Below, in pieces: positions 9,379 through 21,200 of a stretch of 26,969 nucleotides of DNA (position 1 is its first letter; each line of letters starts with the position of its first letter). A model generated the notes under the pieces. That model had not been told where the DNA came from and made no database searches. It was given only the letters and a program-made list of their open reading frames with translations. Both the position numbers and the translations under genes were made by a program. The stretch is taken from the NCBI GenBank assembly GCA_049999765.1, contig JBNGIQ010009331.1:30986-57954 (forward strand), read 5' to 3'. The DNA is from Phaeoceros laevis (taxonomy: Eukaryota > Anthocerotophyta > Anthocerotopsida > Notothyladales).

Positions 9379-9945
9379 GGCTGGCTGGTTGGTGACCGAG
9401 CGAGCGAGCGAGCAAGTGCGTGAGCGGTAGCAGGAAAGTGTCCTCAACGAACAGCTGTGAGAAGGCAAGCTCAGGGCAGGCAGGTTGAGCGGTGGCTGCG
9501 GTCCCGCCAGTTCAAGCCTGTGCACAAGAGAGGAGCAAGGCTTCTCTAGTTGCCGCTTTCCCTTTTTTTCCATGGAGTGAGAGCCATGAGCGGCAGGGGA
9601 GGTGGAGTTGCCGTAGGCTGAACAGGCGGGTGTGAGGAGGCAAGCTCAGGGCCAGGGCAGGCCAAGCCAGTGCACAAGAGAGGTCCAAAGCCTCTCCCCT
9701 AGCCACTTTCCCTCCTGAGTGCGAGCCATAGCTGGCTGGTGAGCGGGCGAGCGAGAGCTTGCAGGAGGTGAGAGTTGCCGAGGCACGAACAAGCAGGTGT
9801 GAGGAATGCAAGCTCAGGGCAGGTAGGTACGCTGTGCCAGGGCAAGCTCAGGGTAGGCAGGTACGCTGTGCCAGGGCCGAGCCAGTGCAGAAGAGAGGAG
9901 TAAAGGTTCTCGCTTTCCCTTCTTCTTCATGAAGTGCGAGCTATC
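9379..9945. repeat. Diverged tandem repeats of about 170 bp upstream of the MATE gene
   Basis: The marker CAAGCTCAGGG begins at 9466, 9641, 9809 and 9843. Around the first three, longer units are aligned: a GAGCGAGC-rich part, TGTGAGGAGGCAAGCTCAGGGC, a CCAGTGCACAAGAGAGGAG-like block, a CTAGCCGCTTTCCCT-like block and GAGTGAGAGCCAT. Spacing is 175 and 168 bp. Within the third unit a 34-bp segment is itself duplicated (9809 and 9843). A GAGC microsatellite lies near 9397-9413. The array ends about 300 bp before the MATE start codon, so it probably overlaps the promoter or leader. Confidence 0.8.
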
Positions 9946-10236
9946 TGTAGTAGTCAGCCCTTCGGCCGGCCGGTAGTAACGAGCTGAGCTCTGCCATTAG
10001 TGTGCCTGCCGGCGGGCAGTGCAATTCTGATTTTTCCCTCTCCCTCCTCCCGCTTTGTTTTGCTCGCTTCTGCCAGTCCTTGGAGTACGAATTTGCACAT
10101 TTCTGCTGCTGGAGCTTGAGCGACCATAAGTTGGAGGGGTTACTGCAACATTGAGGAATTAAAATTTGCAGGGGGTGCACCCCTTGTGTTCCACCAGTCT
10201 GCTCAAGCATTGTGCTGCCGGGCAGCTTTGAGGAAA

Positions 10237-11754
10237 ATGTCGGTTGCAGAGGATTGCTGCGCAGAGGATGGTGACGAGCTCAAGCGCTATCCTTCCCTCT
10301 GTCAGGTCTGGGAGGAACTCAAGGCGCTTTGCAACATCCTTATCCCTATGGCTGCCATGAATTGCGTTGTATATTTGAGAGCAATGATCTCGGTGCTGTG
10401 CTTGGGCCGCCTGGGTGGCCTCCAGCTTGCCGGAGGAGCTTTGTCCATTGGCTTCACTAATATCACGGGCTACTCTGTCCTTTTCGGGCTAGCTTCGGGG
10501 ATGGATCCAGTCTGCGGCCAGGCCTTCGGCTCCAAAAACTGGCCCCTCATTGGCGTCACTCTTCAGAGGACCATTCTCATCCTGCTGTCAGCATGTCTTC
10601 CTATCGGCCTTCTCTGGGTGAATTTGGAGGGAATTTTGCTGGCCTTGGGTCAAGATGCCAGCATCACTGCCGTAGCGAGCACCTACTGTCTGTACTCCCT
10701 CCCGGATCTATTGGCCAACAGTCTGTTGCAGCCATTGCGGGTGTACCTCCGGTCCCAGCAGATCACTACGCCAATGATGTGGTGCTCGGCCATGGCAGTG
10801 CTCATTCACATCCCGCTCAACATTCTGCTGGTGTTTGTCTTGAAGCTGGGAGTGCCGGGGGTGGCAATTGCGGCTGTTTGGACCAATTTCAACATGGTGC
10901 TTTTCCTGATGGGCTACCTATGGTTCTCGGGCGTTTACAAGCGTACCTGGGACGGCTGGTCCCGTCACTCCCTGCGTCAGTGGTGGCCTCTGCTCAGCCT
11001 CGCTCTGCCGAGTTGCTTCGCAATCTGTTTGGAGTGGTGGTGGTACGAGATCATGACCCTGCTGGCCGGCTATCTTCCCAACCCGCAGGTGGCGGTGGCT
11101 ACCACAGCCATTCTCATCCAAACCACCTCGCTCATGTATACATTCCCCTTGGCACTGAGCTCCTCCGTGTCCACCAGAGTCGGGAATGAGCTAGGCGCCA
11201 ACCGGCCGGCAAAGGCCCGCAATGCGACTTACGTGGCCTTGTCCTGCGCCCTGGGCATCGCCATCGTCAGCGTCACCTGGACCACCCTGTTGCGCAACAC
11301 ATGGGCCCGTGTCTTCACCACCGACCAGAGTGTGATGGCCCTCACTGCGGCGGTGATGCCCATCATGGGTCTTTGCGAGCTGGGCAACTGCCCGCAGACC
11401 ACAGGGTGCGGTGTGTTGAGGGGTAGCGCCAGGCCTGCCATCGGCGCCCGAGTCAACCTGGGCTCCTTCTACTTCGTGGGGACTCCGGTGGCTGTGGTCC
11501 TGGCTTTTTGGTTCAAGGTAGGTTTTGGAGGGCTGTGGTATGGCCTCCTCGCTGCCCAGTTTGCTTGTGCCACTTCCATTCTCTATGTGGTGCTTCGCAC
11601 AGATTGGGCCTTGGAGGCCTTCAGAGCCAGAAGCTTGACGGCCAGAACTGTGGAGCTGGTTAGCCCAGACGAAGAGCACGGATTCGAAGGGGCGGCTGAC
11701 GAGCAGCAGCTGCTGCTCAGCTCCAATTCTACCTCACGGCCTGCGACTATCTGA
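10237..11754 (+). CDS. MATE-family transporter (DETOXIFICATION/DTX48-54-like)
   Basis: Single-exon gene of 505 aa with about twelve predicted membrane segments, the normal size for plant MATE proteins. MATE carriers export organic compounds, usually driven by proton or sodium gradients, at the plasma membrane, Golgi, endosomes or vacuole. Clade markers include [20 protein letters not shown] after the second helix, [19 protein letters not shown] in the middle, [19 protein letters not shown], and [14 protein letters not shown] near the last third. These point to the DTX48-54 branch, which includes ABS3-like regulators of growth and senescence. The frame is open upstream to a GTG at 10186, but a plant gene should start at the ATG 10237 (context GAAAATGTC). 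The C-tail is hydrophilic with a [11 protein letters not shown] stretch. A TTTGCAG at 10166-10171 could be a 5'-UTR splice acceptor. Substrate cannot be predicted. Confidence 0.93.
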   Translation: MSVAEDCCAEDGDELKRYPSLCQVWEELKALCNILIPMAAMNCVVYLRAMISVLCLGRLGGLQLAGGALSIGFTNITGYSVLFGLASGMDPVCGQAFGSKNWPLIGVTLQRTILILLSACLPIGLLWVNLEGILLALGQDASITAVASTYCLYSLPDLLANSLLQPLRVYLRSQQITTPMMWCSAMAVLIHIPLNILLVFVLKLGVPGVAIAAVWTNFNMVLFLMGYLWFSGVYKRTWDGWSRHSLRQWWPLLSLALPSCFAICLEWWWYEIMTLLAGYLPNPQVAVATTAILIQTTSLMYTFPLALSSSVSTRVGNELGANRPAKARNATYVALSCALGIAIVSVTWTTLLRNTWARVFTTDQSVMALTAAVMPIMGLCELGNCPQTTGCGVLRGSARPAIGARVNLGSFYFVGTPVAVVLAFWFKVGFGGLWYGLLAAQFACATSILYVVLRTDWALEAFRARSLTARTVELVSPDEEHGFEGAADEQQLLLSSNSTSRPATI

Positions 11755-13014
11755 CGACCTTCTCCAGTGCTGCCCTGCCCGAATTCCAATTTGCCAGCCC
11801 TTGCCGCCGAGCTCTTGGGAGGGGCAGCAGTTTTTGTAGCCAGGCTGTCACCAGCACCAGCGGTGTCCCGAGAGGTGTGTAAACCCTAGCCATACCCATT
11901 GCTTGCGCAAGTCCGACTTCTTTCTCCTTCGCCATGACCATGGCGTCAACGGCCTACTGTCTCCCGGGCTGGGTTTTTGTGCTGTCGAACCGTATCTCCG
12001 AACTCAGCAGATTCGAGACATTTTGCGGGGCCATCCATCGGAGTATTTAGTCTAGTTTTCTTGCTTTTGTTCCAAAGACCCCACTGGCGAGTCTTAGGAG
12101 ATCTTTGGACCTGAAACAAGCTCAGCTGAGACCTCAACCAGAGAATCAAGCATTTCATTCTCCCACCGTTTTTGTTCTTATGCAGACCTGGTCTGTGCTT
12201 ACTGTATATTATAATCCCTGTTCAATAAGCAGCAGTCTCCGAAGTAGACCTCGTCCAGGATGGGAAAAATGTTAAGGGGTGTGTGTTTTCCATATCAGGG
12301 GCTTGCTTGCTTCTTCAGCTAAGGAAAACGACCCCAATTGTACGGCATATCGCACAAATCGACCCTGAGTAACCCCTCTGCACGCGCCAACCGTAAGAGA
12401 GGTGACATAGCGTTCTTAGCGAAAGGTGGAGAAAGTTGTAAAGAGCTAACAAGAATCCTGCAGTGGCTTGAGGTGAACAAGCAGGTGAGCAAGGACCGTT
12501 CAGCAAGGACCGTTCAGCTGCCACGCTTCACGGTTGTAGACCCAAAAGGTCGATTGCAAGCAACTTCGCGGTTGTAGCCCCAAGGCATACACGATCCAGC
12601 CAAACCAACTTGTGTGATTTTGAAATATAATCGGATATTTACACACTGAGTGAACCCTCTAATTTCTCTGCATCAATAGTGCTACCACCATCTTCCTCTC
12701 GTTCGCCAGGAAGGCCGATGGCTGTCGCGGCTCCTGTTACGGCCGCCTTTCTTCATCACCAGCCTGTCAATCTAAAACTCCCTCAAGCTGCTACACCCAG
12801 AGAGTAAATAATCTCCGTTGGATTGGTTTGTTACCAAAATAACATGCATGGGCCAAGACGGAGCCGGATCTGGCCACCTTGTATGTGAACGGGGAACGGG
12901 GGTAATTGTATACGAGAATGGAACTGTCCAACCTCCATAATGATTTCAATGACCTCGGATTTTGACAGGCTACCATAAAAGATCAGCAGCGTCAGTTCCT
13001 CCCGTCTTCCTGCT
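11755..13014. other. MATE 3' region and galacturonokinase upstream region
   Basis: The first few hundred bases are likely the MATE 3' UTR; an AATAAG near 12223 is a weak candidate polyadenylation signal. The remainder should contain the galacturonokinase promoter. A short direct duplication of CAAGGACCGTTCAG lies at about 12490-12518. No further gene was recognised, and the open frames are short. Confidence 0.5.
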
Positions 13015-15571
13015 ATGCTAGCCATGCCGACCTCCTGTCCCGTTTCAGAGGCATGGCCGACTGATGACCTGGTGAGCTCGTCCTTCATCTTGTCTTTAGC
13101 TAGTTTGGCAGTTTGTCACTCAAGATGACTTACAAAGGCTTTTTCAGCTGCAAAAAGTGCGGGACAACGTGGCTAGCATGGCACAAATTCAAGGAGCGGA
13201 AGTTAGATTTGCTGTGTCTCCCTACCGAATATGTCCTCTTGGAGCACATATAGACCATCAAGTACTTGGCTTTGCTGCTACCTTGGAATACCTGAGTGCC
13301 GTAGTTTAGACAACACTAGGTTGCATGGACTTACTCTGTCAGCCTGCAGGGCGGTTCTGTAACTGCTATGGCGATCAACAGGGGAGTGATTCTTGGATTT
13401 GTTCCTTCCACAACCACAGAGGTGATACTTTGGAAAGCTGACACATGCACTTGCTTTATGCCAGTTTATCAAGGAAAGATGCATGTCCTAAAACACTTTG
13501 TGCTATGCTGTTGAGTCTGACTACTTCTGAGCCACATAATGGATCAAGGAGTTGTCTGTTCGGGAATGGTTTGGAATGGTTTGGTTTTGCAGTTGAAGCT
13601 GAGATCTGGACAGTACGGGGGCCAAGTAGACTTCAGGTTGTTACTTTTCTACTGCAAGCGTCTTCAAGCTGGCTTCGTCCAGGTGGAACTTTATTGTGAT
13701 GTGAGTTCTAATGAGATGTTGCAGTATAACTGACATTCAGGCCACAAAGTCATCCAATAACTCATTAAAAGAGTCAGAGGAGGCTGGTTGGGGGAATTAT
13801 GCAAGAGGAGCAGTGGAGGCACTTCGGATAGGTGGTTATCATATTGCACAGGTATGTTAGAAGTCGTTTTGGTTTTGAAATTGCATGCCAAGTAGCTGAC
13901 AGATAGCAGTACCTGTTTGTGATTTAGGGTATTGTTGGATTCTTAGAGGGATCTAAAGGTTGTGATGGAGGTGGCATCAGCTCTTCTGCTGCTGTAAGAT
14001 GCAAGTATTTGGTTGATGGTTGAGCTAGAGTTGCAAGAAAACCATGTCATTTGGGATTAGGCTATGCAGGTGGGCATTGCATTCCTGCTGGCGCTGGAAG
14101 CTGCAAACTCTTTGGTGGTCTCAGAAGAAGAAAATATTGAGCTTGATAGGTAAGGTAAACCCAATGAGGCTCTGCGTGGTCACCAGATGCTACCAGTTCT
14201 TTTCTAACACCATGTGTTCAAGGTTGATAGAGAATTCATACCTCGGCTTGCGCAATGGATTGCTTGACCAGTCTGCAATACTGCTCTCTCAACGGAACTG
14301 CCTTACTGTCATTAACTGCAAAGTAACATCCTCAGCCATTCGCAACCCAGTGATTCTCGTAGGCTCTGGTGTCATGTACGAGAGCATACCTGGTAGAGAT
14401 TTGGTCTTTTCAAGATGCTGGCTGTATAAGTCTGTACTGATCATGGTCACCAACCTTCTGTGACAGGACCGCACACATGATATTATCCGTCACCCTTGGG
14501 ATGACGAATCAGCAAGAATGGGGCCAGCCCTGCCTTACAAATTCGTGTTGGCTTTTTCTGGCCTCCGTCATGCATTGGCAAGCAAACCAGGATACAATAC
14601 CAGGGTCGCTGAGTGCCAAGAAGCAGCGAGTATCCTGCTTCGGTATGACTTTCTGAGTCTGTGAGGAGGGAGTTACCGTGCCCTGCTTGCAGAGTTCGAG
14701 CCTTACTGTTGATATGATGCAGGGCGTTGGGAAGGACGTCAACTGAATCACTGCTGGGGAACGGTATGGGCAAGACCTACAATGTCTGAGCCCTGTGCTT
14801 TGTCAGTTTCAGTGCGATGTTACAGCAAGATTTTCAGAAACGTCTAACCTTTCACTTTATACACGTCCAGTCACTGCCGAAGAGTACACAACTCACAAGG
14901 TCAGAATCACTCCGAGGCACATTTGTGGACCTTGAAACTACTCTGTGCTTCCAGCACGTGCTAGCTGACTTGCGTGTACGTTTTTTCAGAGCGTACTAGA
15001 AGGCCCTGTGGCAAGAAGAGCTAGGCATTTCTTCACTGAAAGCTCCCGTGTACAAGCAGGTATTTAGGTTGGTTCCTCGTAAAAAGTTGCAAACAGAGCA
15101 TGAAGATAGCAGACATGGGTTCTGATGTCCATGTCTTTGCTTCATGATATAGGAGTAAAAGCCTGGACATCAGGTGACTTGATCACTTTTGGAGAGCTAA
15201 TGTCAGAATCGGGCCTGAGCTCTATTGAGGACTACGAGTGTGGTGATAAATACGTTTGTTTAGTCTCGCACCTTGATTGAGTACTCTTCCTACAAACTGA
15301 AATTGTTGTGTGCTTATTTGCAGGTTGCGAAGCGTTGGTCCAACTCCGTGAAATAGTACTTCAGGCACCAGGTGTTCTGGGAGCAAGGTTCAGTGGAGCT
15401 GGTTTTCGGGGTTGCTGCGTGGGTTTGGTAGTTGCCCATCTGGCAAATGAGGCAGCAAAATTCATCAAGGACGAGTACAGAAAAGCCCAACCTGCGCTTG
15501 CAAGTCATCTCGAAGAGGACACAGCCGTGATTGTTTGCGACTCAGCAGACAAGGCACGCATTCTTTTCTGA
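13015..15571 (+). CDS. GALAK: Galacturonokinase (GHMP kinase), 14 exons
   Basis: Phosphorylates D-galacturonic acid with ATP to galacturonate-1-phosphate, returning pectin breakdown sugar to UDP-galacturonate synthesis. The product is probably cytosolic, as no signal peptide is seen. Exons: 13015-13071, 13148-13261, 13350-13421, 13593-13636, 13725-13851, 13928-13993, 14070-14149, 14223-14322, 14467-14642, 14723-14763, 14871-14899, 14990-15059, 15153-15242, 15324-15571. They sum to 1314 nt, 437 aa, against about 424 in Arabidopsis, and every junction is in phase. GHMP motifs: SPYRICPLGAHIDHQ (43-57), ATP loop GGGISSSAA (about 152-160), ENSYLGLRNGLLDQSAILLS, FSGLRHAL, and GARFSGAGFRGCC (about 375-387). 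The LGLRNGLLDQSA and WPTDDL features separate it from galactokinase and arabinokinase. The start is the first in-frame ATG after a stop; ATG 13024 is an alternative. Exons 10 and 11 are only 41 and 29 nt. Confidence 0.93.
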
Positions 15572-15731
15572 ACTAGTCTTGTAGATTCAGATCTTAGAGG
15601 CTGGTATGGAACTGTCAATCATCGCCGCCTCAATTTACGGTGGACAATAACTAAGGATGTTGATCCTGGCCACAAAATGTCCTTGTAGGCATTTCGAGAA
15701 ACTTTTAAGGCCAGTTTCGGGAAGAGGCTCG

Positions 15732-15737
15732 AATAAA
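15732..15737 (+). terminator. Candidate polyadenylation signal of galacturonokinase
   Basis: AATAAA lies about 160 nt after the stop codon at 15571, a normal distance for a plant 3' UTR. The hexamer is only loosely required in plants, so this is suggestive. Confidence 0.35.
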
Positions 15738-17052
15738 ATCATATTCGAGACAGCACGTACATTGAAAACAGAGAGCCCTAGGCAGGCAGACTTTAGGAGT
15801 AAAACAGGTCGATTCAGCTCTCATTTTCAAAACCACTATGGCAACGGGCCCGGGGCAAAGAGAAGTTTCGAGGAGGGTTTTTAGTGAGTGTAAGTCTCGC
15901 ATTCCTGCGATGGAAACATAGAAACTTCCCGAATGGGAGAGGCCCTGCACGGGACAAAACTGGTGTCCAAAATGTTTTTCCCCTCTCATTGAAGGATGTT
16001 GTAAATCTCATTTCAAAGATCAAATAAACAAATCACACAATTGAAACCGGTTGAACAGGTCGATTTAACTCTTGTTCTAAAGTGTTGTCTTTAGCCCACG
16101 CTCGATAAATAAACCTCCCCTCCCTCTTCATTTTTAAAAGATATGAACTAAGTTACCTAGGTAACGGGCCCAGGACATTCTCTTTGCCCGTGCTGCCACC
16201 ACTGTGGCACTGACCGTAAGGTACAGTAGGCGTCCCGTTGGCATGTCAGCACCTTCTGCATGTTCCCAATTTGTCAGTCCGAGACGTTGGGCCCCAGGGT
16301 GAGACCGTGATGCTTCTAGCAAAATTTAACCGGCCAAGGAGACGTATTAGCGTGCAGTTACCCGACAACCTCTCTCCAATTCATCAGACCACTACTAGAT
16401 CCGCCTTCAAATGACCGGTGCAGCTTATCTATGTCAGAGGCTCAGTAACTAATGAGAACCGGCGGCTCCCTGATATATCTCACTAACAACAGTCCAATAG
16501 AAGCGTCCCCAGTCCTGACTCCTGACTCCTGCGCGATGTTCAAGTCAAAGCGAGCAGCTGCAGACAAAAGTTACTGATCCCTCCCTCAAACCCTAGCGAG
16601 AGGACGGCTTTAGCTTAACCAAAGACGCCATTGGCGGATGAATAGACACGAACCAAATTGAGTGGTGCCAGGGAATCTGCGGGTAGGAGAGAGAGCTGCT
16701 CCATCCCATGACCATGCCCCGCTTCACATAAATGCGCGTCACCAAACCTGCCCTAGGTTTCCTTGCCGCATTCAATGCCACAAGAATAGGGAGCCTTTCC
16801 TCCGGACTCCTCCTCCTACACGTAGCAGATAATAGTCTAGACTAGTCTAGAGAAAATTTGTCCGCAATGGCCTTCTCCTTCCACGTTCCTTGTACGCACC
16901 TATGTGGTGTCTCGCAGTGTGGCAGCTAGTGCTGCGCTCTCAGCATAGTCTAGACGGTCACTTCACGCTGTGTCTTCGTCTTCTTCTTAGTCTCTCTTCT
17001 CTCCCACGCCACGACCTAGCCAAAGCGCCTGACATAACATTGTGAGGAAGCC
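15738..17052. other. Intergenic region between galacturonokinase and kinesin
   Basis: No gene was recognised. Two related segments occur at about 15804 and 16056 (ACAGGTCGATTCAGCTCT against ACAGGTCGATTTAACTCT), each followed later by GGCAACGGGCCC or GGTAACGGGCCC, hinting at an old duplication. The palindrome TAGTCTAGACTA lies near 16835-16846. A CT-rich tract near 16975-17005 looks like a plant pyrimidine-patch promoter and may mark the transcription start region of the next gene. Confidence 0.45.
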
Positions 17053-17199
17053 ATGGGAGAGAAATCGGGACAGAGATGGAGCCTTATCGTACGCAATATC
17101 CGCGCGAGCGACGAAAGCAGTACCTGCCAGCACAAGTGGTTGATGAGAGTGAAAAAGCAACCGAGGCAGACAAGTGTCGCATTGGAGGGAGCAACGCAG
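17053..17199 (+). other. Possible alternative first coding exon or upstream ORF
   Basis: An ATG in a strong context (GAAGCCATGGGA) opens a 49-codon frame, starting MGEKSGQRWSLIVRNIRASD, that ends exactly in phase 0 at a good donor ACGCAG|GTAGGT (17200). An acceptor at 18206-18208 (CATGCCAG) would join it in frame to TCT CCG GGT GGG GCA directly before the kinesin ATG at 18224, adding an N-terminal extension. It could equally be an upstream ORF, part of a non-coding leader exon, or chance. No family resemblance is seen. Confidence 0.25.
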
Positions 17200-18223
17200 G
17201 TAGGTCCCCGGTACGTGAGAACTGCCTAGTTAATCCGTGCTTAGGCGAAATATCATTCCAACGGGCTGTTGCACGCCACGTGGCGGGGCAGCGGTGGTTT
17301 TGGGCATATGGACCGTCGGGTCGGACAGATACCCTGTCTGGTTTTATCCCTGAACCCGGGCATAATATCGTTCAGACGGAGAGGGAGGCGTGACTATTCT
17401 TAGGCGAGCGCCGGGCAGGCCCGGGCTGCGCCTGCTTCCCTTGTCACCCCGGGCAACTACCCCCGTTCCCCGTTGCGCCCGCACCGGCCGTATGTGCACC
17501 ATGCGGCGCAACAATTTCGCCATTCGCTGTACCCACGTATTGTCGAGCCAGGTCCGCCAGCTCTATATCTGCCTGCAGTACTCAAGGGCTCGAAACGTCG
17601 CGCGTGTGGTGACTGTAACGTAGCTGTAGGCCTGCTGCCTCGCGGCTCGTCTCCCGGCCTGTCTGCCGCCCTCCCGCCTCGCTCCCGCCATGACTGTTGC
17701 TACTGCTCGACCAGCTATTGCGCTGTAAGCCGGTCCCGGGTTCCGCATCTCTCCGATTCCCTTCTCGGACTCCTACTTCGCGCCCGCCTGCCGATCTCTT
17801 TCTTTTTTTCGCCAAATTCGCAGCAACGCCGAGAGCCCGGGATTGAGCTACCTTCCTTCCGCCTGCCTCAGCCTCAGCTCGCCTCAGCTGCGTACCCGGG
17901 CCCGATTGCAGCTCCTATGCGGCTGGTAGGTGGCTCCGGCCGCGCGCGGAGATGTGCATTTTGCCGGTGGAGGGGCGGTGCGGCAATGCTATTCGGGAAG
18001 GCTAGCGGATCTGGCGGGGAAGCGGCAGGGTGCATGCTGGGGCACTTGGGAGCTGTGTGATGACTCCGGGAATTGGCGGGAATTAGCGGGAGCTGGATCC
18101 AGGTTGTGCACGCTGCAGGTGCGGTGACGAATCGGAGCTGTGGTGGACTGCATTGGCATTGCCCTGTGAGCAGGTGGCGTTGCCTCTCATCAGCTTTCTA
18201 CATGCCAGTCTCCGGGTGGGGCA
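17200..18223 (+). promoter_or_regulatory. GC-rich leader/promoter region of the kinesin gene, with upstream ORF
   Basis: The DNA is clearly more GC-rich than its surroundings from about 17390. A 47-codon ATG-initiated upstream ORF runs 17917-18060 (stop TGA) and would precede the kinesin start on an unspliced leader. Longer open frames across this region begin without ATG and read as low-complexity arginine- and proline-rich strings, so they are not called as genes. The true transcription start and any leader intron cannot be fixed from sequence. Confidence 0.4.
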
Positions 18224-21200
18224 ATGGCGTCCACGTCCAAACCGAGGACGAACTCCCCCTTCCGCTTTAGGAAGCCCGCGTCGCTCAATGGGAAGCTGCC
18301 CGCGCCGGCGCTTTCCTCGTCGTCGTCACAGTCCACTGTAGGGAGCGCCATGAAGCCGCTTTCCGGCAGGTCGGTCACCCCTGGTCGGAGGAGCCTGTCT
18401 CCGGCTCCACCAGTAATTACCCCTCAGAAGTACCGCAATGTGAGCTCCACCTCTTCGGCTTCCATGGGAGGGAGTCCCAGGACTCCTACTTCAGAGAGGG
18501 CAGATTTCCTGGGCAGGGCCAAGGAAAACATCTCCGTGACTCTCCGTTTTCGACCTCTCAGGTACGCATGTCACCACTTGGGGAATGCTGTATGTGATTC
18601 GGTGTTCGGTGATCTGTTCGAGGGATTTGTGAGCGAGAATATCACTATTTGGGTGTCAATGGCATGGGCACATGCAACTTAGGCTGGGTTGATTATGGAA
18701 TCAGCCGAGCATCACTGGTGAGCTGTTGGCAGATCACTCCGTTTTTGCATCTTTTGGACTCGACTCCCAAGCTTCGTAGACCTTGTTGAGTGCGTTGGTA
18801 TGGATTCTGTATTTCCGGCACAATGTGCAAAAAATGGCAGAGGGAGGAAAATTCTACAAGTCACATCTCTCATGCTAGGTGTTGTGGTGATGAAAAGTGT
18901 TGGATCTGTGGCACATATGAGATCTACTGAGCTGGGGTTGTAGGGATTGGTGGAATGGCTGGATGATAATTGTTAGGTCTGTCAGTATTGCTTCTGTTCG
19001 GGCTGGATGATAATTGTTAGGTCTGTCAGTTTTACTCCAGCTCGGCCTGTTCCTTCAGTTGTGTTCTGACTATCTTTCCGTGCATAAATGCATCAGTGCA
19101 CGAGAGATACAGAAGGGAGATGAAGTTGCATGGTATGCAGATGGGGATACATCAGTGCGCAGTGAATTCAACCCTTCGACTGCATATGCATTTGGTATGA
19201 CACCATGTTCTAATGTTTGTGTGCTTTGGTTTCGTCGTTGGCAAACTCTCTCATCTTATCAGCCCGACACCAGAGGGTGAAGGTAGGCAGACTTCGGCGT
19301 TCTGACCATTCTTTGCTTACAGACAGAGTGTTCGGCCCAGCCACAACAACAAGGGGAGTCTATGACGTAGCTGCCCAACTTGTCGTGCAGGGTGCAATGG
19401 AGGGTGTGAACGGTAATTTGTTCATATGTATGTCTCCTGTGCAGTGATCATGTATATAAGCAACTCGAACTAACAATTATTCTGTTTGCAAATATGTATC
19501 AGGCACAGTCTTTGCCTATGGTGTGACGAGTAGTGGGAAGACGCACACTATGCACGTGAGTTGGTCTACTTGACAATTAGGATTTGCTTGTGTTTGCTGC
19601 AGCGCATGAGTGTGAGGTATTAGAGCGCTTGAACAATTGGAGAAGATGCCTTGTTGAGGAGGGTAGCTGCAGTTTTAACTGACTATGGTTTATGGCTACA
19701 GGGTGATCAAAAATCTCCTGGAATAATCCCTCTTGCTGTAAAGGACGTCTTTAGTATAATTCAGGAGGTGGGTGCCCAATGTTTTTTTTGTTCCTGCACT
19801 TTTTCTGTAGGTTGTTATTTGTCAAAAGCAGCGTCTTGAGCTATAAACTGACATCTGCCGCTGCAGACCCCTAGTCGTGAGTTTCTCCTCCGTGTATCCT
19901 ATCTAGAAATCTATAATGAGGTGAGTTACGTGCTTTCTGTTCTTGCCAAAGTAGTGGAAGCTAAGTGGTTTTGGGCTTAGTACAGGGTTCGATGAAGCTA
20001 GGTTGGTTGTTGGTCATGAAGTTGAGTTTCCTCATTCCTCCAGGTGATAAACGATCTACTAGATCCAGCTGGTCAAAACCTTCGAGTTCGAGAAGACGCA
20101 CAGGTACTGGTCCTCTGCTGCCTGAAATGTTCAGTTTATACTTAGTTGGACAAGCTCTAAATTGTCTACTTTCACTATCATGTACAGGGTACTTATGTGG
20201 AGGGAATAAAGGAGGAAGTAGTGTTGTCGCCTGCTCATGCACTTTCACTCATTGCGGCTGGAGAAGGTAAGATGCGCATGCTGTCAGTTTGTGTTCAGTC
20301 TTCTCCCCATCTGTAGACATCGTTTAGTGGTCATCGGCTGTCGGGTTAACCAAGGTTGCAGTGACATACTGATGTGCTTCTTTTCAGAGCATCGGCATGT
20401 CGGTTCAAACAATTTTAACCTTCTAAGTAGTAGAAGCCACACGATTTTTACTCTGGTACGGACTGGTTATTGCGGTTGGTTTGCCGGTTATGTTACCTCG
20501 GGAACTAGCCGTGAAGAAAACCATCGGACTCAATACTTTTGTGTGGAATGTAGACAGTAGAGAGCAGTCCACGCGGTGAAGGGTATGGTGAAGAAGATGT
20601 CACCCTGTCCCAGCTGGTGAGTGTAGTGGCACCTTTTGGACTACCTAGTACATTCTGAGCTCGCATCTTACATTAATTGTGATCAAAACAGACTGTACCG
20701 GCTAGCAACTAGACTATGTGTAGAGTCTGTTTTGAGATCACTGTAGTGACTTTGCTCGTCAGTGGCACCTACCACATGCAGTTCAAGATACCCGAGACAT
20801 AAGATTGGGTTTCTGGTGCTTGCAGAATCTTATTGACCTTGCTGGATCGGAAAGCTCAAAAACGGAAACTACTGGCCTCAGGCGAAAGGAGGGCTCCTAC
20901 ATAAACAAGAGTCTGCTCACTCTTGGAACAGTAAGCTTCATGTCTCTTTGTAATGTTGCTTCAAATTGCCTCTGCCTCCGGTGAAGATAGTAGTAAAGTA
21001 TCAGACACCTTGTTTACTTCTTTGCCTCATGTTTACTTCAACTGAGTTCGTCTCTTGAAGTCTCCACCCAACCTACCACAAATCTCCCTGCATTGAATGT
21101 CTTGCTGCTCCCTGGAGAGTCTTTGAACGGTTTCTTCTTGGGATCATGTCTGCAGGTTATAGCAAAGCTCAGCGACGGGAAGGCATCTCACATTCCATAT

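Noticed and set aside
10186-10236. Upstream extension of the MATE frame
   Set aside because: It begins at GTG, which is not a normal plant nuclear start, and family resemblance begins after the ATG at 10237.
11191-11679. 162-codon minus-strand open frame
   Set aside because: Antisense shadow of the well-supported MATE coding sequence.
13637-13740. Galacturonokinase exon 4 reading on to 13682 and joining 13741
   Set aside because: In frame, but it adds residues unlike the family and needs a 58-bp intron. Joining 13636 to 13725 gives VDFSITDIQ, which fits the family, with an 88-bp intron.
17473-18060. 195-codon plus-strand open frame
   Set aside because: It starts at TTG in GC-rich leader DNA, where long open frames arise by chance. 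Only the short ATG-initiated end (17917-18060) is kept as a possible uORF.
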